This document shows positions 11,901-25,200 of a stretch of DNA of 64,000 bases, in pieces. Every line of letters starts with the position of its first letter. Within the stretch, counting starts at the first letter, position 1. The notes below the pieces were generated by a model. It was given only the letters and a program-made list of their open reading frames with translations. It made no database searches and had not been told where the DNA came from. The DNA comes from Nymphaea colorata (Eukaryota; Streptophyta; Magnoliopsida; Nymphaeales; Nymphaeaceae), in the NCBI RefSeq assembly GCF_008831285.2, contig NC_045140.1, positions 28,228,131 to 28,292,130 on the forward strand. Direction: 5' to 3'. A program made the translations under genes and the position numbers.

Positions 11901-12043
11901 AAGGCAATTGGCTTTATTAAGGTGCTTACCTCCATCTCTATTACTTTATCTTGTTTTACGTATTTTCCTACTTTAGATTAATACTGCTTCCTTCCTGTAT
12001 TTCTTCCCTGAGATCTTTCTTTCTTGTTTCCCAGTACCGTTAG
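8965..12043 (+). CDS. RPS29: 40S ribosomal protein S29 (uS14)
   Basis: Exons are 8965-9026, 11822-11921 and 12035-12043, giving 56 aa, the usual length. The protein starts [19 protein letters not shown] and ends GFIKYR. Cysteines 21, 24, 39 and 42 form the CX2C-X14-CX2C zinc site of eukaryotic uS14, which sits in the head of the 40S subunit near the mRNA entry path. The codon for Cys21 is split by intron 1 (TG|C). The last coding exon holds only TAC CGT TAG. All four splice sites are canonical GT-AG. Intron 1 is 2.8 kb and contains repetitive DNA. The gene appears functional. AGGGTT boxes lie in the leader. Confidence 0.96.
9790..10552. repeat. Diverged repeat element rich in CGTATCG/TACGATAC motifs, in RPS29 intron 1
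   Basis: 9790-9980 is dense in TACGATACATATCG-like motifs, and the same type reappears at 10480-10530 (TTACGATACGGCGTATC). This suggests one insertion of about 0.75 kb with degenerate inverted ends. The boundaries are approximate. No protein is recognised in it. Confidence 0.4.
10726..10820. repeat. Two-copy tandem duplication, 49-bp period
   Basis: CTTTGGGAATCCAGAGAC and the following AATAAATTAGTTGATATT occur twice in a row within RPS29 intron 1, nearly identical. Confidence 0.7.
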
Positions 12044-12779
12044 GACATGGTGCTAGCATCCAGGTGGAGAAACTGCACAAGGCCTGGAGTAAATTCGTAT
12101 TTAATCCGTTGACTACGTTGATGTTCACATATGCACCTTTTTTGTTAGTCATGTAGCAGGATTGTGGTCTTTAAATATTTGTTTTTTGCTCTCTCCCTCT
12201 AACGGTACAATGTTTTGAATCTGAGGATATTAAAAATCAAATATGGTTGCATTAAGTTGCTGGTCTTACTTCTTTTTGTGCCGCCCATTTTGAAGATTTG
12301 TCTGTAAATCATCTACGGCGTGGTCGATTCCCCACCTACACAGATTACCAAACCTTTTATACAGAATTTAAGCAAAATCCTTGTGTAATCTGCGCCTGCA
12401 TCATGGTACATGTCTCCTTTCTTGTGTTTCAATAATATAATTTACTAAGGATGCGTGGGCAGTGTCTATGGAAATCAAACTAGAGATATGCCTACTAATC
12501 CGACCTTAGCCTAACAGACTACGTTATTTTCCTCCAACTATGTTATGTAACCAACTTTGGTATTTCCCTCGAAGCAGTGTTGGCTTGCCATCAATTTGCA
12601 ATATATTGACAACCAGATAAAAAGACTTTCGCGGCCGAGTGCTGCTGGAAGGTGAAGCAGGTGGCACCTTTATCTGCTTAATTATCTTGTGGAATAAGTG
12701 AAAGCACTGATCGCCTTATGTATATTCGTAGCCAAGCCTGGATGAGGGCTGGTAAGGTTGCTTGGCCCCTTAGGCCTGG
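12044..12779. other. 3' flank of RPS29
   Basis: 3' UTR and intergenic DNA between the RPS29 stop codon and repeat B. An AATAAT-like signal occurs near 12430. No further gene is seen. Confidence 0.35.
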
Positions 12780-13155
12780 ATCTCTGGCCACGACTTTAAA
12801 AATGTTAGGTAGTGCATGGCATATATTAAGCGTAACTTTAGTTCTTCCTTAAGCTAAGATAATTTTTCCATGTTTACCATATTCGATGACAGGACCGTTC
12901 ACAACCTAGGCCAGTTGGTGTTCAGTTGGTGTTCACTTCTCTGTTGTTTTTCAAGTCCTTTCCAGTGTTTAAGAGAAATATCTCATCCCACCACCCAATT
13001 AATAGCTAAAGCCCCCATCTTTTTCTCCATCCCCAAGAATACAGGCTTGCTTTTAATGTCTTAGATGTTCTCTCCATTTTAGGGTCGGTAAATTGACACC
13101 ACGGGAGCTTGAAACCAAACCTAATCGATTTTCAGCTCCCGTTCAGTCTGTCGTC

Positions 13156-13229
13156 TGTTGTGCTAACCCTTCGGGGATGTTGCTCAGCCTTTGACATCTA
13201 TGTTGTGCTAACCCTTCGGGGATGTTGCT
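13156..13229. repeat. 29-bp direct duplication in repeat B
   Basis: A 29-base unit beginning TGTTGTGCTAACCC occurs at 13156-13184 and again at 13201-13229, with no difference seen by eye. Confidence 0.75.
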
Positions 13230-13352
13230 AACCGATTTAATCAGATGGTCCATTGGATTGAACACATACGAATGATAATAGAAGGCCAACTATAAGACAA
13301 ACTTTTAAAAATGCAAAAAAGTTACATTATTTGCGAAAGATGAACCGATCCT

Positions 13353-13469
13353 TGGGTGGTCTTATTGGCGCATACCACGGTGGTAGGGGAACCTGTGGCT
13401 GGATGGAATCCTTCGCGACCGGACCGATAGGCGGGGGAGGCCAAGGCCTTCCAAAAAAAAAAAAAAAAA
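13353..13469 (+). mobile_element. Short GC-rich insertion with poly(A) tail, SINE-like
   Basis: Relative to copy A, copy B gains about 100 GC-rich bases followed by 17 A residues, placed between GATCCTT and AAGACCGTAAAG. A 3' poly(A) tail on a short insertion is typical of a retroposed sequence. I cannot confirm pol III A/B boxes. The site in copy A is itself A-rich, so a target-site duplication cannot be read clearly. Confidence 0.4.
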
Positions 13470-15707
13470 GGAAGACCGTAAAGTGAAAAGAAAAATGCCC
13501 CCTATCACACAGGCTTCAATACTTTGCACATCGTACCGACTTTTGTACTAATTGAAGCTCACCAATTTTTCGGATGAATAACAGGACATAGAAATAACTG
13601 CCATGATCGAGTATTGAATTAGATGTTTTATAGCTGTGATAATTTTGTGCACTCATATTAGAGAACTAACTTCAAGCCCCTTTCCAAATACAAATATATG
13701 AACCTAACCTTGCGTAAAACTAGTAAACAAGTTCTTAGATTATTCTGTTTGGATATATAAGATTAATTTTCATGGAAATCCAACATCCAAGATTCAAGCT
13801 TCAGGATTCATCTGCTTGAATTTTTTGAAAAGCAAGTTACATGAAGTCCTTCTAGAGTTCCTGCCCTCCCCAAGTTCTAAATCAAGAAAATCTTGTCCAG
13901 TAGTATAGATTTCCCACGATTACTTAAAAGTTATCTCTAACTTTTACGCATATTATGCCATAACCCTCATTGTATTTACCTTCCCCTTATGTTGGTTGTT
14001 GAGAGTCCTCTGTAGAAGACCATTCATGGCATTTTCCGCACAGAAGGTAGGTGTTCCCATTGCTTCTGTACTAAGGCAGGTGCCTAGATGGACTGCAGCA
14101 TAGTCCAAGGTAGGCTGGCTCCAAGGTGACTAAGAAAGCAACTTTTGTCTAAAGGCAGTCATGAACAGCAGGGAAGTATGGTAGTTGCTTCATACATGAA
14201 CTATCAAGGTGTGACTAATTGTATATCCTATTACTTACTTTATTGAGTCCAACCTAATTGGATGTCATGTAACCAGATCCAAACTCTGAGTCAGTTTCCA
14301 TTTTCTAAAACTGATTTTTTTTTTTTTTGGTAGTCTTCCAGATCTGGAGCCTTACCCTGGGCAGTGGAGGAGCGAAGATTTTTTTTGACTGAGGGGCAAG
14401 ACACTAAAAACTGCTTCAATAAGATCTTAATCAATGAGTGGAAAAAAGGAGTTGTGCACAACAGACAACAACTGAATACACTGAGGGCGACTTCTTCACA
14501 ATGGGGAGTAACAGTGTGAGGACGATTGGAGTAACGCCAAGAAAACAAATAGGAAGATCACATGGCACACCAGGAAGTGATTTAATGCAGGAAGAAGCCT
14601 TGTCGATGAAGGAACAGCGCGGGCCAATCTTCGATTGCTTGAGATCCACTTAGAGTGAGCACCATGTGCAATGGCTTCTCATGTCTGCTTTGGCCGGTTC
14701 TGGAATAACAACATAAAATCATGCTGAACCGGTCGGCCGGTGAGCGACCTATGAGGGTGAGACATCACCGGGCCTCGTCCCACCCGTGAAACAATGGAGG
14801 CAGGTCAGATTTGCTGTACAATGGTTTCTGTTTCACTTTAAAGATCACCCACCGGCTGAACTGATCCTCTCCTTGTATGGTAGCTGCAATCAAGAAAGAT
14901 TCGTATCTGTCAGTGAAATTTTCCTATCTGCCTGGATTTGGAAATCTCTCTGACTCGGTGCAATAATTTCGTTTGGAATAACCAGAAATTAGATTACAGA
15001 TCAAAGTCAGATGTTCCCGATTTAGAATCGGGAGTGGATGTGCAATGCGATCTGTACTCTTGACATCCCTAGCAGCTGTAGGCGCACAAGAAACAAGCCA
15101 ATTAGAGCCCAATAGGTTGTTGGAATTATGTAGGGTAGGCCCTTGTCTGTTGTGGCGAGCCTTTCAATAAAACAAATATTTCATGTGATACTGAATTAGG
15201 AGAGTTGATGCTTAAGTGGGCAATGGTCACTGTTGTTATTAATGACACTGACACAGCTCCGGACCTTGGGATCAGGGGAAATGGAAGGGCCTTCGGGCCT
15301 TTTTCAGGTGGTAGGATTAATACCTCTCGATCACCCGAAGTGGACAAGGTTTTTAGTCTCTAACAAACTCAAGTTTTGCTTTCTAATGTGGGGTAGGTGA
15401 GAAACTGCTTTGCATTTCCAAATGCTCGTAGATAGAGCTCTTTTGCCTCAATGGACATAGTGTAGCTGCTCGGGTGAGGAATTTATAAAGAAACAGGTCA
15501 TTAGTTCGATTTCAGTGATTTTTGTATTTATGTGTGTTAAGTGGTGAGATGTGGTACCTAAGTTGAATGATATACGGTCTTCATCGCTGACACATATGTA
15601 ACATAGGATCCCTACAGCGATGGGAATTGAGGGTGTGGAGGGAGCCTCGGGCCTCTTTTTCAAATGGTGAGTTGGGTAACTTGCTTGTCAGATACCCAAT
15701 TGATACA

Positions 15708-15814
<107 letters not shown>

Positions 15815-16145
15815 CATGGATTTTTTCAGAGGTCTAGGTGCTTTACAATCGCACACACAGTCTATGCTTGTAGATGGCGGGAGGATTTCGGCTCCTGCAC
15901 GCACACCATGTGGAATGGGGACCAATTGCAGCTAGTATAAATTGGGTAATGATAAAACTTTTGAAAATGATGGTTATACAGGTACATGAGTGTATATGTG
16001 GAGCGTACATGGACATATGTATGCATTTTGAGAATGGTACACATCAAACTTGTGAATGATCGGAGCATGTTAAATATATGTAAGCATAAACTAACAAATA
16101 TAGATCTAAATCAGGTAACCCGGTATTTAATTAGTATATCTTGCA

Positions 16146-17800
16146 GGAGTGTCTACGGGCTTTTCAACGTAGAACAGTGCACAGTAAAAAAAGTAAATAG
16201 TTCGAGCAACATTCATTCCCAAACGAAGTTACCAGGTGGCTAATCTGCACTTTTAATAAATAGTAATGAATAAATGGCTGTCAGTAAATGCCGATGAAGT
16301 AAATGCTTCTCTTCTTGGGGAGGGAATCGATTTGTACAGAATCAACCTACTGAAATAGACCTTCGATATTGAGCTTCTTAAAAGTCTCAAGTCTCTAAAA
16401 CTGTTTTTGGTGAATGCAGAGTATTACACTGTTATAAAATGGCACTCGGTTCAGAATTGAAGCCAGTGGACCCAGAAAACCCAACTGATCTGAGGGTTTG
16501 ACAGGACCCAGTTTTAAACACACTACAATAATTACGAATTAGAGGGATATTTCATGCAATCGATTTTAAACTAATCTGTGTTTTAGAATTTTAGGCTGCA
16601 ATTGGTAGTCAAAGGATTATTCTCTAACGATATTTAAGCTTGAATACTATTGGTTTTGATGACAAGCAGCCATCAAGAAGAATGGTACTTAATAGACCTG
16701 ACTCCTCAGAGGTAAACTAATTCATTGCGTTCTCAATAAGGTCATGGCCTGTGCAGAGAATAAATATATAAGAATGGAAGGTGTAACCATCCTCATCTTC
16801 AACTCTAGTCTTTAAAACCATAGTTGGTGAATGGATTTAATGCACATTATTGTAAATGTTTCCCCATCATAGTGTGCCCATACTTAAGTTTCTTGTGCAG
16901 CTATTTTCAAAAAGTTCGGACCACCCGTTGCATTGGCTTGAACTTTATGATCATACATCTTCGTTCTAATCAACCAGGCGAAGCGATACGTACCAGATCC
17001 TAAGGTCCAATTGGAAATTTTATTTACGAGAGATCAGACTGTCACAAGCATTTTTTGAGTTTTGTATATAATAAAACTTGATAATTTGAGCAAATTTGTT
17101 TGGGAGTAGGGATGTCAATTTTTGGGGTATAATCCGATTCTATTATATATATATATATAAGTGAATGAAGACTTTCGCTATTCAAAGTCAAACAATCATC
17201 TAACCTCAGTTATTCATCTAAAGGAGATGGATGACTAAGGTAAAAAGAAGGAGAAAAAAGTATTCATGATGAAAATATTTGTTACATTTTATTTTATTTT
17301 ATTCATTATAATTGATTTGAATGGTTTTGATTAGATGACTGCATAAGTATAAAAAATTAGGTTTAATATTATATATATATATATATATACTTGTGTTTTA
17401 AAAATAAAATATTATTTTTCTTATAAAGCTTTGTAAGGGCGGGATGCCGGGGACGGGTTGCATCGAACGGAATTGGATTTGCAAGACCCAATAAAGACGT
17501 CGATTGATCCGATCCGCTTCTTAACAAGTTGTGGGGTGTGGACCACGCGCATCCCGACTCAACGTCAAGTCGTCAACCTTTTGTTAAAGCAGCTTATTTT
17601 TTACGCTTATGCCCCTGTAAGTGTCACATTTCTACACTGCATGTCATCTGTGGGTCGTGGGAGAGGTAGACCTTGTGCGGGAACAAGAGGACATTACCGG
17701 AATAACTCTGTAAGGGATGGCTAAAAGATTAAGCATGGAAATTGCCTCGCATTAATGAAACTATAAGAGTTAGGTTATTGGAAAATGTATTTAAAGGGCG
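16146..17800. other. Gene-poor DNA with remnants of AGGGATGTCAA-type repeat
   Basis: No gene found. 17107-17160 starts AGGGATGTCAA like the fold-back element at 2936 and runs into (TA)n. A second (TA)n run is at 17371-17390. 17436-17750 is less AT-rich but shows no convincing coding signal. Confidence 0.4.
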
Positions 17801-17872
17801 AGGGAAGACGACAGGTCGTTTCGGCGGGACAGCATGTGGCTCGAGCCGGCAATTTTTTGGATTGTTCAGAAA

Positions 17873-17881
17873 TATATAAAT
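17873..17881 (+). promoter_or_regulatory. TATA box (TATATAAAT) of a candidate transcript
   Basis: It is followed after about 30 bases by a CT-rich leader (CCTCTTTCCTCCC, then a TC run), the usual layout of a plant transcription start. The first ATG (17953) is about 75 bases downstream. Confidence 0.45.
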
Positions 17882-20800
17882 CCGTGGCGTCCGAAACCCC
17901 CGCCTCTTTCCTCCCTCCTTTTCCTCATACAATCTCTCTCTCTCTTCTGTGGATGGAAGTTATTGTTGGCGGAGGAGAGCAATGGCACGTACGAGCGCAG
18001 CGTGCGAGGATTCGGGTGACGGAATAAGGACTCGTGGTCCGTCAGCAGCCGGTGCTCCGTTTGTGAAGGAGGGCTACGACGAGGAGGGAGGAGGAGGCGT
18101 AGCAGACGGAAAGGCGGGGTTTCCGTGTCGTTTTGACCACTCGGAATGTAGATTCGCCTCGTTTCCTTCGAAGAGGTAAGTGCTTCTCGTTTTTCGGTTC
18201 TGCTTGCAGAATATGATGCCTGTGTGTTAGTTTCGTAGATCCGCTCGCTTTTCGGCGATTAATTTCGTATGCTTGTGTGTTTTTTTGGGCGAGGATGAAG
18301 GTTTCTGTTTTTTGAATGGTTAGTATGGGCCCGGATTCGTTTGAATGCCGTTTAGTAGTTGTTCTGATCTGCATTTTGCTTCATTTTGATTTACCTTTGG
18401 GAATCTATGCTTCGTTTGGCTTCGGAATTGGTGATTGTTTCGGTTTTGGAGTGTCAATGCGTCCATTCGGTATTTCGTGTATGATTAATTATTTTGTTCA
18501 AAACCGGAGCAGGATTTCTCTTCGTTGAAAAAATCACTAATATAGCACCTGTGGCTGTTTTGCTTCTCTCATGCGATTTCCTGTCGTTCTTGCTCGTTAT
18601 AATGAGGACCGCAGATCGAAGGGCTGATGCAAATGCAGTAGTCACTAGTCAGGAGGTTCGGAGTTCCTGCTATATCGAGATTCTCGGGTTTTCCTTTCGA
18701 GTTCTTCGCTTTCCTTGTCACGCTCACCTTAGAACTGGACTGTGTGTCTGCGTTTTGTGTTGTATAGGGCTCATAACTTCTTTGGGTTTGCCCTTCTTTT
18801 TCAGCTTGAATGGTTTTGCCTTCTTTTCCTTTCCTTTCTCGGGTCGCACCCGGATTGTGAGGAAATAATTTGTAATTTTCTGTCAGATTGAAACGTTCGT
18901 TCGGGGTCATCGGTTAGCGATCTCAGTCAATTATGGCTTTTCTGTCTTGTTTCGATGGGACGCTTAGTCATGGGTTGTCTTCGTTGCGTTAAACTTTCAT
19001 TTCCCCTTTTTCTCCCTCCCTAATAAGTAGCGTTTGGCGTCATGGACGTGGATGTCATCGCTGTTTCGGTCGACATGTAAACAGTGTAGGTACTAGGTTC
19101 TGGCTTTGCTGCTGGGAACTGGCTGGCAGGTTTCCTGAATTTTCTCCTTTTCGGAACAGAAAAGCACTTCGGGCTTCTATTCGCGAAAGCGTCGATTTCT
19201 TTCAGCTTCTGTAATGCAGCTTCATTTCTTCTTATCTTTTGAGCACAGTGAGTAAGAACTACAACCGTGCCTGCGCTGATTATGAGACGGATTTAGGGGG
19301 GAGGGAGGGGAGAGGTGTTTGTTCTCTCGTCTGCGTTTCCTGATAAGCGATCTCTTAAGAGGTGGTGGGCTTAATTTTTGAATAGTGCTCGTCCTGTCAA
19401 TGTATTTATTATTTGATCAGTGTCCCATCTCTCCCACCTCGCTTTTTAGGTCGATTAGAAAAAGGGACGTTATCTTTAAGCCCTTCTCTTCCTTCTCCCC
19501 CTTTTCCCTTCTCTCGTCCTTACAGCTTTCTCTTTTCACGAACTTGTTGTGCAGTTTCTTACCCATTTTGTTTCGGCGATTGGGCTGCCTACTTCGTCTT
19601 TCTCTTTTTCTATGGCAGCACTGCGTCTCCGCATGTGCTTGTTTTATGCGGTTACTTTGAAACACAAAAAAATGCTGATTTGCGTCCCGAGAAATAAAAA
19701 GGATTTGCTATCGAGATTTTGGCCATGGACCACCATGTCTTATCGATGTTTGCACCGCAGGGCAGACTAAACAAATTTTACAGGCCGTCCGTTGTATGCG
19801 CTATCGAGAATGGTGTTTCCCAACTTTCCACTTGGTCATAAACATCTTCGCTACCGTCACGTATTCGTGAAATTTGTGTACTTGTACAGCTTTTGAATAG
19901 GATAAAGTAGTGGTGTGTCGAGTAAGATATAGAACGTATTGCGCGTCCTTTTATTGCTTTTACCAGTGCTGTCCATCTACCGGACACTGAAGGAACGCTA
20001 ATAATACTTCACAGTATTCACACCACTTATTGTTTTAAACAAAAAAAATGTTATTTTTTCATGTCCTATATTTCCGATTTTTCGTTTTAAAGTTTTGCTT
20101 AGTTGTTTTGTAATAAAAAAATCATGAACCATCCTATACTTCACCATATTTGGCTGCCGATATTTTAACATTTTGTCACTACGTTTCCGAGGTCCTTTTG
20201 TTTTGAAATGGTAAAGGCTCATTATTGTGGCATGCTTGTCTTGTTTGAGGCTGAAGCCTATGTGGCCAAGGCTGAATTCCTGCTGCATGTCCCATTGATC
20301 GTAGTACTTCACATTGTCTCCTGATTTCGTCTTATAAATGTGAAATCTTTTGAATACTCAATCTTTTATTCCTGCCGGCGAGTGGCTAGTTTCTACTACA
20401 GCGGGGCCCGGTAGACAAATGTTTGTCCTCTCCCCAAAAGGCTAGAATGGTGCTAACCCTAATTACTGTGGGCGGGTTGTTCTTTTGGCTTCATATGAAG
20501 CTCAGTTTCACTGGACGGAAAGAGAATACTGGCTATCTTTCAGGCCCTCCTGCTTCCGCTACTGCTTTTTGCCAGGTGGCAGGTTTGTCTTGAAACTTAA
20601 TCCTTTCTCGTCATTATTGTTTTTTCTGTGCACCAAAACAGTACTGCATCCAAAAGGGTCACACCCCCCAATCCCCATCCCTTGCCAATATCTCTCTCTC
20701 CCGATGTATATAATATAAACGCAATGAGTGTAAGCCTTGAGCTTCATTTTTTCTGAAAATTTGGAAGCTATATATTCTATAATCTAACCTTTAGTTGTAT

Positions 20801-21376
20801 GACCTGAGGTGTGGGAAATACAAAGGAGTTAGTTAGGAACTTGCTTTGGTTTCAGGTTTTAGGTGTCACAAATATAGAAGAAAAACTGGGCTACATGTGG
20901 GTTGGTTATATGCGACCAATACTCGACATACAGGTTTTTACAAGATTTGGTTTTATCCCAGCTTTGAAGAACGTGATAAGGGCCGGGTTTTCCACTGCCG
21001 TTAATTCTTCCTGCCTCTTTTCATCTTTCCATGTTTTCAGCTTTTGATGGTTGGAAATATATTTTTCAAAAGTAGTTTTCAGAAATTTATTTTCGAAATT
21101 GGTGAATAAAAAATAAATTTCCTTATTTCCAAAATCAGGTTGTATTTGTTAACTTGAAATTATTTTTTTGAAAACAAATTTTATCGTTTGTTAACTTGGA
21201 ATTAAATTTTTGGAAACAAATTTCCTCCTCTCTTTTCCTTTTTTCTCCTCCTCGCTTCTTCCTTCCTCCTGCCCTTTTTCCTCCTCTTCCCTTCTTACTC
21301 CCAAGGCCCAATCCCTTCTTCCTCCCTTGGCCCCTTGTTCCTCTTCCCTCATTCCCTTCCTCCTCCTTCTTCTTCA

Positions 21377-21454
21377 TTCTTTCTGAACCGGAAATATTAT
21401 TCCGGCTCTCTCCTTCTTCCTTCTTTCTGAACCGGAAATATTATTCCGGCTCTC
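21377..21454. repeat. Short tandem duplication, 44-bp period
   Basis: TTCTTTCTGAACCGG followed by AAATATTATTCCGGCTCTC occurs twice. AATATTATTCC recurs in inverted form just downstream (GGAATAATATT, 21459), suggesting the end of an inverted-repeat element. Confidence 0.6.
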
Positions 21455-22105
21455 AGCTGGAATAATATTTTCAGAAATATTATTTCGTTTTAAACCCCAA
21501 CGGTAAAAAAAAAAAATCCATGTTTTATGCAACTGGAAAAAATTTGAAAATTTGAATTAAATTTTTTATACTACACTAAAATTCCAGCCTATCAAACGCT
21601 ACCTGTGTCATGGTCACAACCGTTTTCCGAACAAACTACCGGACGGGAACGACCGGGAAAAATACTCAACTCTAAAATTCGTTGTGCTTGGAATTAGATC
21701 TATATAATAAAGTTCTTCAATTTCCTTCACGTCTGCTGTTTGCTGGCCATGCAAGGCAGGCAATGGGCGGCACTGGGGAGTAGACAACGAAAATCGGCTG
21801 ATCTTTTGTTCGGTTTTTGCTTTTTGTTTTTCAGCACTGCAGCCGGTTCTCAGCTACTGAGTGGCCTCTGACATGAACGACCCTGTTTGTCTCATTTTCC
21901 TGCCAGTAGTCGGTGGTTTGACTGCTCACTTTCCTTTTTATCTGTTCCTATTTTGTTTGGTCGTTCTCTTACCCATAAAAACTGTTTATAGTATTAATTT
22001 TACAAAACCGATAAACTCGCTTCGGTTTTACTCTCCTGTCATCGGCGAAAGTGCAAGGGTTCTGTATAGCTTCCCAGGATACAGATTAATTTCCACATCT
22101 CATCT

Positions 22106-22108
<3 letters not shown>

Positions 22109-22185
<77 letters not shown>

Positions 22186-22188
22186 AAC

Positions 22189-22224
<36 letters not shown>
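22109..22224. repeat. Two (TA)n microsatellites separated by ATCCAACCAAC
   Basis: TA arrays at 22109-22183 and 22193-22224. ATCCAACCAAC follows each array, so the array plus this flank appears to have been duplicated. Confidence 0.9.
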
Positions 22225-22226
<2 letters not shown>

Positions 22227-25200
22227 AACCAACTAGCCTAGCTTCCTTTCTATCCGTGGTTTTTGTTCATTCATCAGTCCCACCTTCGTCGTCAAGGTCA
22301 AGCACGGGCGATTTCCTTCTGATCCAAAACCTTTCCTTTGAGGTTGGGCATCGGGGGTATCCAACGGGTACCCAGTTTTTGGTTTGAGCTTAGGTTCGAG
22401 CTTTAAAAAATTGACCAGGGTCGACAGCGCTGGTCGATTCGATTTGATATTTTTTAAATATTTTTTATTATTAAAATATATTTTATATTAAAAAATTATT
22501 TTATATTTAAAAATGTTTTTTTGTTTTAACCGAATCGAGCCGGAGCTCGAGGGTTTCAGGTTGTCACTTCGAATTCGGGTTTCGGGGTCCGAACTCTTAG
22601 TTGAGTTAATAGCTTTTTTTTTCGTTTAGCATGGGGTACAGGCGTAAAGCAAGTCCTTATTGTCTGCTGGTCGATTATTTTCTCCTGTATGCGGGCCAAT
22701 GGCACGTTCTGCATTTTGTATCTCCACTTTTTTTGAAAGAAAAAAAAAAAACTCATTTCCATCTTTTGCCCTTTTTCACTCGTTATCTGCGCGTGGCAAG
22801 GAGGGCACAGTCAGTTTTATGTGGAGGCCGTTCCAAATCTTATTAATCTTTGCCTGTAACTGTGACCTGACAACGGCAACCTTTCGTTTGGACACCACAT
22901 ATTTCTCATCTCTGCCGCCTGTTTATGTGCAATGGACGTGCGGAACTCACTTTTGTTGTTAACACTAAATAGATGTTCAAGGTTTTGATTTATTCAGTAA
23001 AAAAACACTTTTCAATTTCCTAATAACTCCTAGTTTTTCTGGAAAGTTGCCACTTAAAGATGGTATTTTTAGTTTTTCTCTGTCATAATTGTTCTATTTT
23101 AACGCGGAGCATTTTTATGTCGATCCGAGTGCAAGTTTGAGAGAAAATACCAGGAAGAATAACAATATGCGGGACACAAAATTTGTGGGCCCGTGTGAAG
23201 AGAGAGAAAACTAGTTTGTATGAGACGAATTCAAGCCCCTGGCTCTCCTAACGCCCTTGTTCCGCAAACCTGCATTCTCTTCTTCTCGTCCGGGCCGCCT
23301 CAAAGATCATTTTCTTTTTTCTTCTTTTAATTTGTAAGGGCATATACTAGTTCCGGTTAAAACACCCCGTCGGCTACCACTTTTCTTTTTCTGAAATAAA
23401 AGGAAAAGCTGCTACCTTTATATACCATATCTTTTGCTACTGTCGTGGCTGCATGATGCTGTGAACTTTAGCCTGCAGGGTCGCGGTGGTTTGAGAACCC
23501 AAGGTTGGATCATGCCTGGGAAATGGCACCACCCCATACATGTGGGATGCCTTTTGGCGAGGAGAAGAGGGTCCCACTAAACATCTTAATCGCTAGACAG
23601 CGGCTTCTAGGCCTGGTGGTCCAGATTTTATACTTTTTTATCACATCAAGACTCCAGCTAAGCCCTTATACATCCCTGTTTCATGGGAGCGTTCGTTTGC
23701 CTTGATTTTGAAATCCCCGGTTTTTTAGAAAACTGCTACATGTGGAATTACCTTGTGTTCGTTCAAATTCAGGTGAAAAGCTCCGGTAAAATGTCTTATA
23801 TGAATAGTGGCATTTGTTCTTCTACTTAATTTACTTTAAGAATTTTAAAATTTGTTCACTTTTTCGGAGAGAAAAGAAGGGGGAGAGAGGGGTGGGGGGG
23901 GTGGAAGGGTTGGGGTTGGCAACCTGGGTTTATTCAAACTTATAGTATTTTGTTTCAAGACGATCCGCCTTCATGAATCGATGGCTTGAAGAACTTGCTG
24001 ATAAGTAGTTAGAAGAACTTCTTCTTGAATAGCAAGGTTATTCTCATTCTGCATTTGAAATTTGCCAAGAAATTATGCGGTTCATGTTGATCAATTTTAA
24101 AATTTGTGCTCGTTTCTGGAAAATAGTTCCAAGGTTGGACCTTAGTTGAAGTTCTCCTAAAGAAGCTTTTTCGCTTAGACTATCAAATTGATCAAGATGC
24201 ATGCCATTGCCATGCCTCAATTTGAGGATTTAAGTGTAAAGCTGGGATCTAAAACGTTTCGCCGTAATATGTGACTCTTTAGAATATTCAGCCTAGTTTG
24301 GGACGTTTAGTTTTTTATGCGCGTCTACCGTTCGATGGAGAAACTTGCTCTTCCAATTAAAAGTGTTACCCCACTTACTGCTTTGGTTCCAACAAACTGA
24401 GGTTGCTTTCAAAGGCTCGTTGTCACAACTGGCTAGATTTGGTTTGAAAATAGGGAAGGCTTTTTTGTAGAAAAGAGGGGTACAGATGGGTTTTACTATG
24501 AGGGGCAACGAGTAGATCAGGTTATTGATTGATTCTATTTTAGAAGTAATAAACTACCACAGCCAGTTGTTTGCTGACAAGGTGACCCATGATTAGAAGT
24601 GTTGACTAAGGTAACCTAATCCCTCTGAAGGATAATTAGATGTGTATAGCATATGTGATGTTCAAAATACTTCTCTTATGTTCAAAATACTTCTCTTTTC
24701 CTTATTATGGAATGCACTTTTACCTTAGCAAGTAACGTCTTTTTTAATGGGTTTGATTGTTGTACAATATCATTGGTTGTGTTCCATTGTATTATTCCGA
24801 TTCCGAGAGCAAGAACTTAAATCTTGAACCAAATATTGATGCAACAGCTGGAGATCGATTATGAAATGAAGCTGAAATTGAAATTATTGTGGATGAAAGA
24901 GAACAAAAGGCCTCTAATCTGCATTTCTCTGGATCGCCAATTTGGATTTCTAGGATGTCTCTATGTTTTGCTTGTGCTTCCACCTGACCGTAAAAGTATA
25001 TTTTGGGTTTATTGCTATCATGTTCTTTCACCCTCTTAGTAACAATGGTAGAAACTATGCAAATTTCACGTGCATGGAGCTACAACCATGAAGACGTAAG
25101 TAGTCTTTCTCGGTGCCCACGAATCATTGGGTACTGTGGCGGCACAAATGTGATTTGAATATCACTTGTGATGCTGTACTTTTAGAAAGCTAACAGGCAG

